Source of the DNA: an uncultured Prevotellaceae bacterium
GTDB taxonomy: Bacteria; Bacteroidota; Bacteroidia; Bacteroidales; Bacteroidaceae
Length of the DNA: 6,900 nucleotides
Reading direction: 5' to 3'
Assembly: GCA_937898415.1 (NCBI GenBank)
Contig: CALDLA010000019.1
Span: 1 to 6,900, forward strand
The notes beneath the pieces were generated by a model. The model was not told where the DNA came from. It saw only the letters and a list, made by a program, of their open reading frames with translations, and made no database searches. Made by a program: the position numbers and the translations under genes. Positions 5,921 to 6,900 of the stretch are shown here, one piece after another. Positions within the stretch are counted from its first letter, which is position 1. Every line of letters begins with the position of its first letter.

Positions 5921-5925
5921 AAATG

Positions 5926-5930
5926 TTCCT
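5926..5930 (-). promoter_or_regulatory. Ribosome-binding site of the TIGR04076 gene
   Basis: Minus-strand AGGAA lies 5 nt before the ATG at 5920, inside TTAGGAACATTT. It supports 5920 as the start rather than 5944. Confidence 0.55.
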
Positions 5931-5941
5931 AATTGTTGGCA

Positions 5942-5949
5942 CAAAAGTA
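5942..5949 (-). promoter_or_regulatory. -7 box of the leftward operon promoter
   Basis: Minus-strand TACTTTTG matches the Bacteroidetes -7 consensus TAnnTTTG exactly. It lies 21 bases before the ATG at 5920, giving a short leader of roughly 15-18 nt. The -33 TTTG is poor: at the expected distance (about 19-21 nt) only TTAC-like bases are found. Confidence 0.65.
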
Positions 5950-5971
5950 GTCAAATTCGGGCAGAAATGAG

Positions 5972-5979
5972 TAACTTTG
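5972..5979 (+). promoter_or_regulatory. -7 box of the rightward gene pair promoter
   Basis: TAACTTTG matches TAnnTTTG exactly and lies 31 bases before the ATG at 6011, giving a leader of roughly 25 nt. No good TTTG is seen at the -33 distance; those positions fall on the opposite promoter's -7 box. Confidence 0.65.
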
Positions 5980-6010
5980 CCCTCAATTACAACAAAGTTT
6001 AAGAGAAACA

Positions 6011-6541
6011 ATGGAACAATTTGAAGAACAGTTGCATCAGGACTTACACCAATTCCTACATTCAATGAAGGAGGTTGATGAACGTCTTCCGGAGTGCCCC
6101 GATGTTGAAGACAAGTGGGAGGAGATAGCACGAGCCTACATTCCCGACGGCATTAGGGAGTTCAATGACTTCCCGTCAGCCTCCCTCGGTTGGATGATGT
6201 ATATCGGAATGGCCGTCGCTAAGTTATGGGATGCTGAATGGGACATCTATTCCAAGATTGATGACCTCTATGCCTACATGCGCGACAAGCGAGGCTATGA
6301 CTCAATGGACGAATATATCCGTGAAGAAGTCCTTTTGCTGCAAGGTGTTGACTACACCGTTCTGGAGAAAGTCACTGGCGAGTGTGCCTCACGGGTCTAT
6401 AATGCCTTGATGCACCAGCGTATAGAGTCTGGAACCAAGGAGGCTTTCGATGCCTATGTCTCATGCCTGCACCAGCTCTACCTCTTTGGTGCTGCCATGC
6501 AACTGAAACGGATGGGCTATCACACGACAAAGATGCAATAG
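6011..6541 (+). CDS. Alpha-helical protein of unknown function
   Basis: I do not recognise this 176-residue protein. It starts with a probably helical acidic segment (MEQFEEQLHQDLHQFLHSMKE read as residues 1-21) and appears nearly all helical. The most distinctive part is a tryptophan-rich segment at about 56-84 (SASLGWMMYIGMAVAKLWDAEWD), followed by a Tyr-rich one (IYSKIDDLYAYMRDKRGYDS) and a C-terminal helix pair ending at MQLKRMGYHTTKMQ. The hydrophobic stretch SLGWMMYIGMAVAKLW is short and flanked by charges, so I read it as a buried helix, not a membrane span. There is no signal peptide. It is first in a rightward two-gene unit from the divergent promoter; only a weak AAGAG (6001-6005) precedes the ATG. 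The stop is TAG. It is probably cytoplasmic; function unknown. Confidence 0.85.
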   Translation: MEQFEEQLHQDLHQFLHSMKEVDERLPECPDVEDKWEEIARAYIPDGIREFNDFPSASLGWMMYIGMAVAKLWDAEWDIYSKIDDLYAYMRDKRGYDSMDEYIREEVLLLQGVDYTVLEKVTGECASRVYNALMHQRIESGTKEAFDAYVSCLHQLYLFGAAMQLKRMGYHTTKMQ

Positions 6542-6566
6542 ACACCCAGCATTGCAATGTAGAAGA

Positions 6567-6863
6567 ATGATACAAGAAGCCGTTATTTACTATCTAGTAA
6601 TTATCAATATCGTAACATTCCTTGTCTATGGTATTGATAAGTGGAAGGCCAGGAAAGCCATGTGGCGCGTTAGAGAGGCCTCGCTATTGATGCTGGCAGT
6701 ACTCGGCGGCAGCATCGGAGCATGGTTAGGCATGAAAGTATGGCATCACAAGACTCAGCATAAGAAGTTCAGGTATGGCATTCCTGCCATCATCATCATT
6801 CAACTTGGAATAATCGGCTTTTTCCTTTACCTACAATTAAATCATCCTAAAATCCGCAACTAA
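6567..6863 (+). CDS. DUF1294 family small membrane protein
   Basis: This 98-residue integral membrane protein has the DUF1294 pattern: YGIDKWKARK after the first helix, RVREASLLMLAVLGGSIGAWLGM in the middle, then the HHKTQHKKF motif before the last helix. Three membrane segments are expected at about 5-22, 38-57 and 72-90, with positively charged loops between them. In other bacteria the domain is sometimes fused to a cold-shock domain, but no such fusion is present here, and no activity is known. The frame also allows a TTG start at 6552, adding five residues (MQCRR). I prefer the ATG at 6567, whose AGAAGA lies directly against it, although neither start has a good ribosome site. It begins 25 nt after the helical protein's stop and is probably co-transcribed. 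No clear terminator follows within the window. Confidence 0.9.
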   Translation: MIQEAVIYYLVIINIVTFLVYGIDKWKARKAMWRVREASLLMLAVLGGSIGAWLGMKVWHHKTQHKKFRYGIPAIIIIQLGIIGFFLYLQLNHPKIRN

Positions 6864-6900
6864 TAGTTTTGGATGCTAAATTTTCCAATCAGCCCCTCCC

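Noticed and set aside
6844..6874. Possible hairpin after the DUF1294 gene (ATCCTAAAA with TTTTGGAT)
   Set aside because: The stem is AT-rich with a bulge and a 14-nt loop, and no T run follows, so I do not call it a terminator.

Overview
The window looks like chromosomal DNA from a member of the Bacteroidales, most likely a Prevotella/Segatella-type genome. The reasons are two Bacteroidetes-type -7 boxes (TAnnTTTG) in the one real intergenic promoter region, mostly weak Shine-Dalgarno signals, mid-40s GC, and the mix of protein families. The genus is an inference, not shown. There are no RNA genes, mobile elements, CRISPR arrays or sizeable repeats, and no gene-free stretch longer than about 90 bases.

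Layout: (1) Bases 1-452 hold the 3' end of a rightward gene whose visible C-terminus is very rich in histidine. It ends at a good intrinsic terminator (496-526). (2) Bases 5920 down to 525 hold ten leftward genes packed head to tail. Six of the nine junctions overlap (five ATGA, one TAATG) and the other three gaps are 1, 3 and 13 nt, so this reads as one transcript. In transcription order it encodes a TIGR04076 protein, a YjbQ/UPF0047 protein, an exported NTF2/SnoaL-like protein, an aldo/keto reductase, a small nucleoside 2-deoxyribosyltransferase-like protein, an esterase-type alpha/beta hydrolase, a short ferritin-like (rubrerythrin-type) di-iron protein, a class I/II aminotransferase, a maltose/galactoside-type O-acetyltransferase and a 78-residue protein of unknown function. 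(3) Bases 5921-6010 form a compact divergent promoter region. (4) Bases 6011-6863 hold two rightward genes, an all-helical protein of unknown function and a DUF1294 small membrane protein.

Working together: the long leftward operon mixes small-molecule enzymes (carbonyl reduction, transamination, acetyl transfer, ester hydrolysis, nucleoside/nucleotide-type chemistry) with a predicted non-haem iron protein. No single classical pathway explains the set. Metabolite repair or general stress-related housekeeping is one reading, but that is inference from family membership only. I see no clear defence system or other spectacular novel machine. The points most worth a second look are the unusually tight operon of unrelated enzymes, the interlocked divergent promoters, the small 2-deoxyribosyltransferase-like protein, the compact di-iron protein and the uncharacterised last gene.
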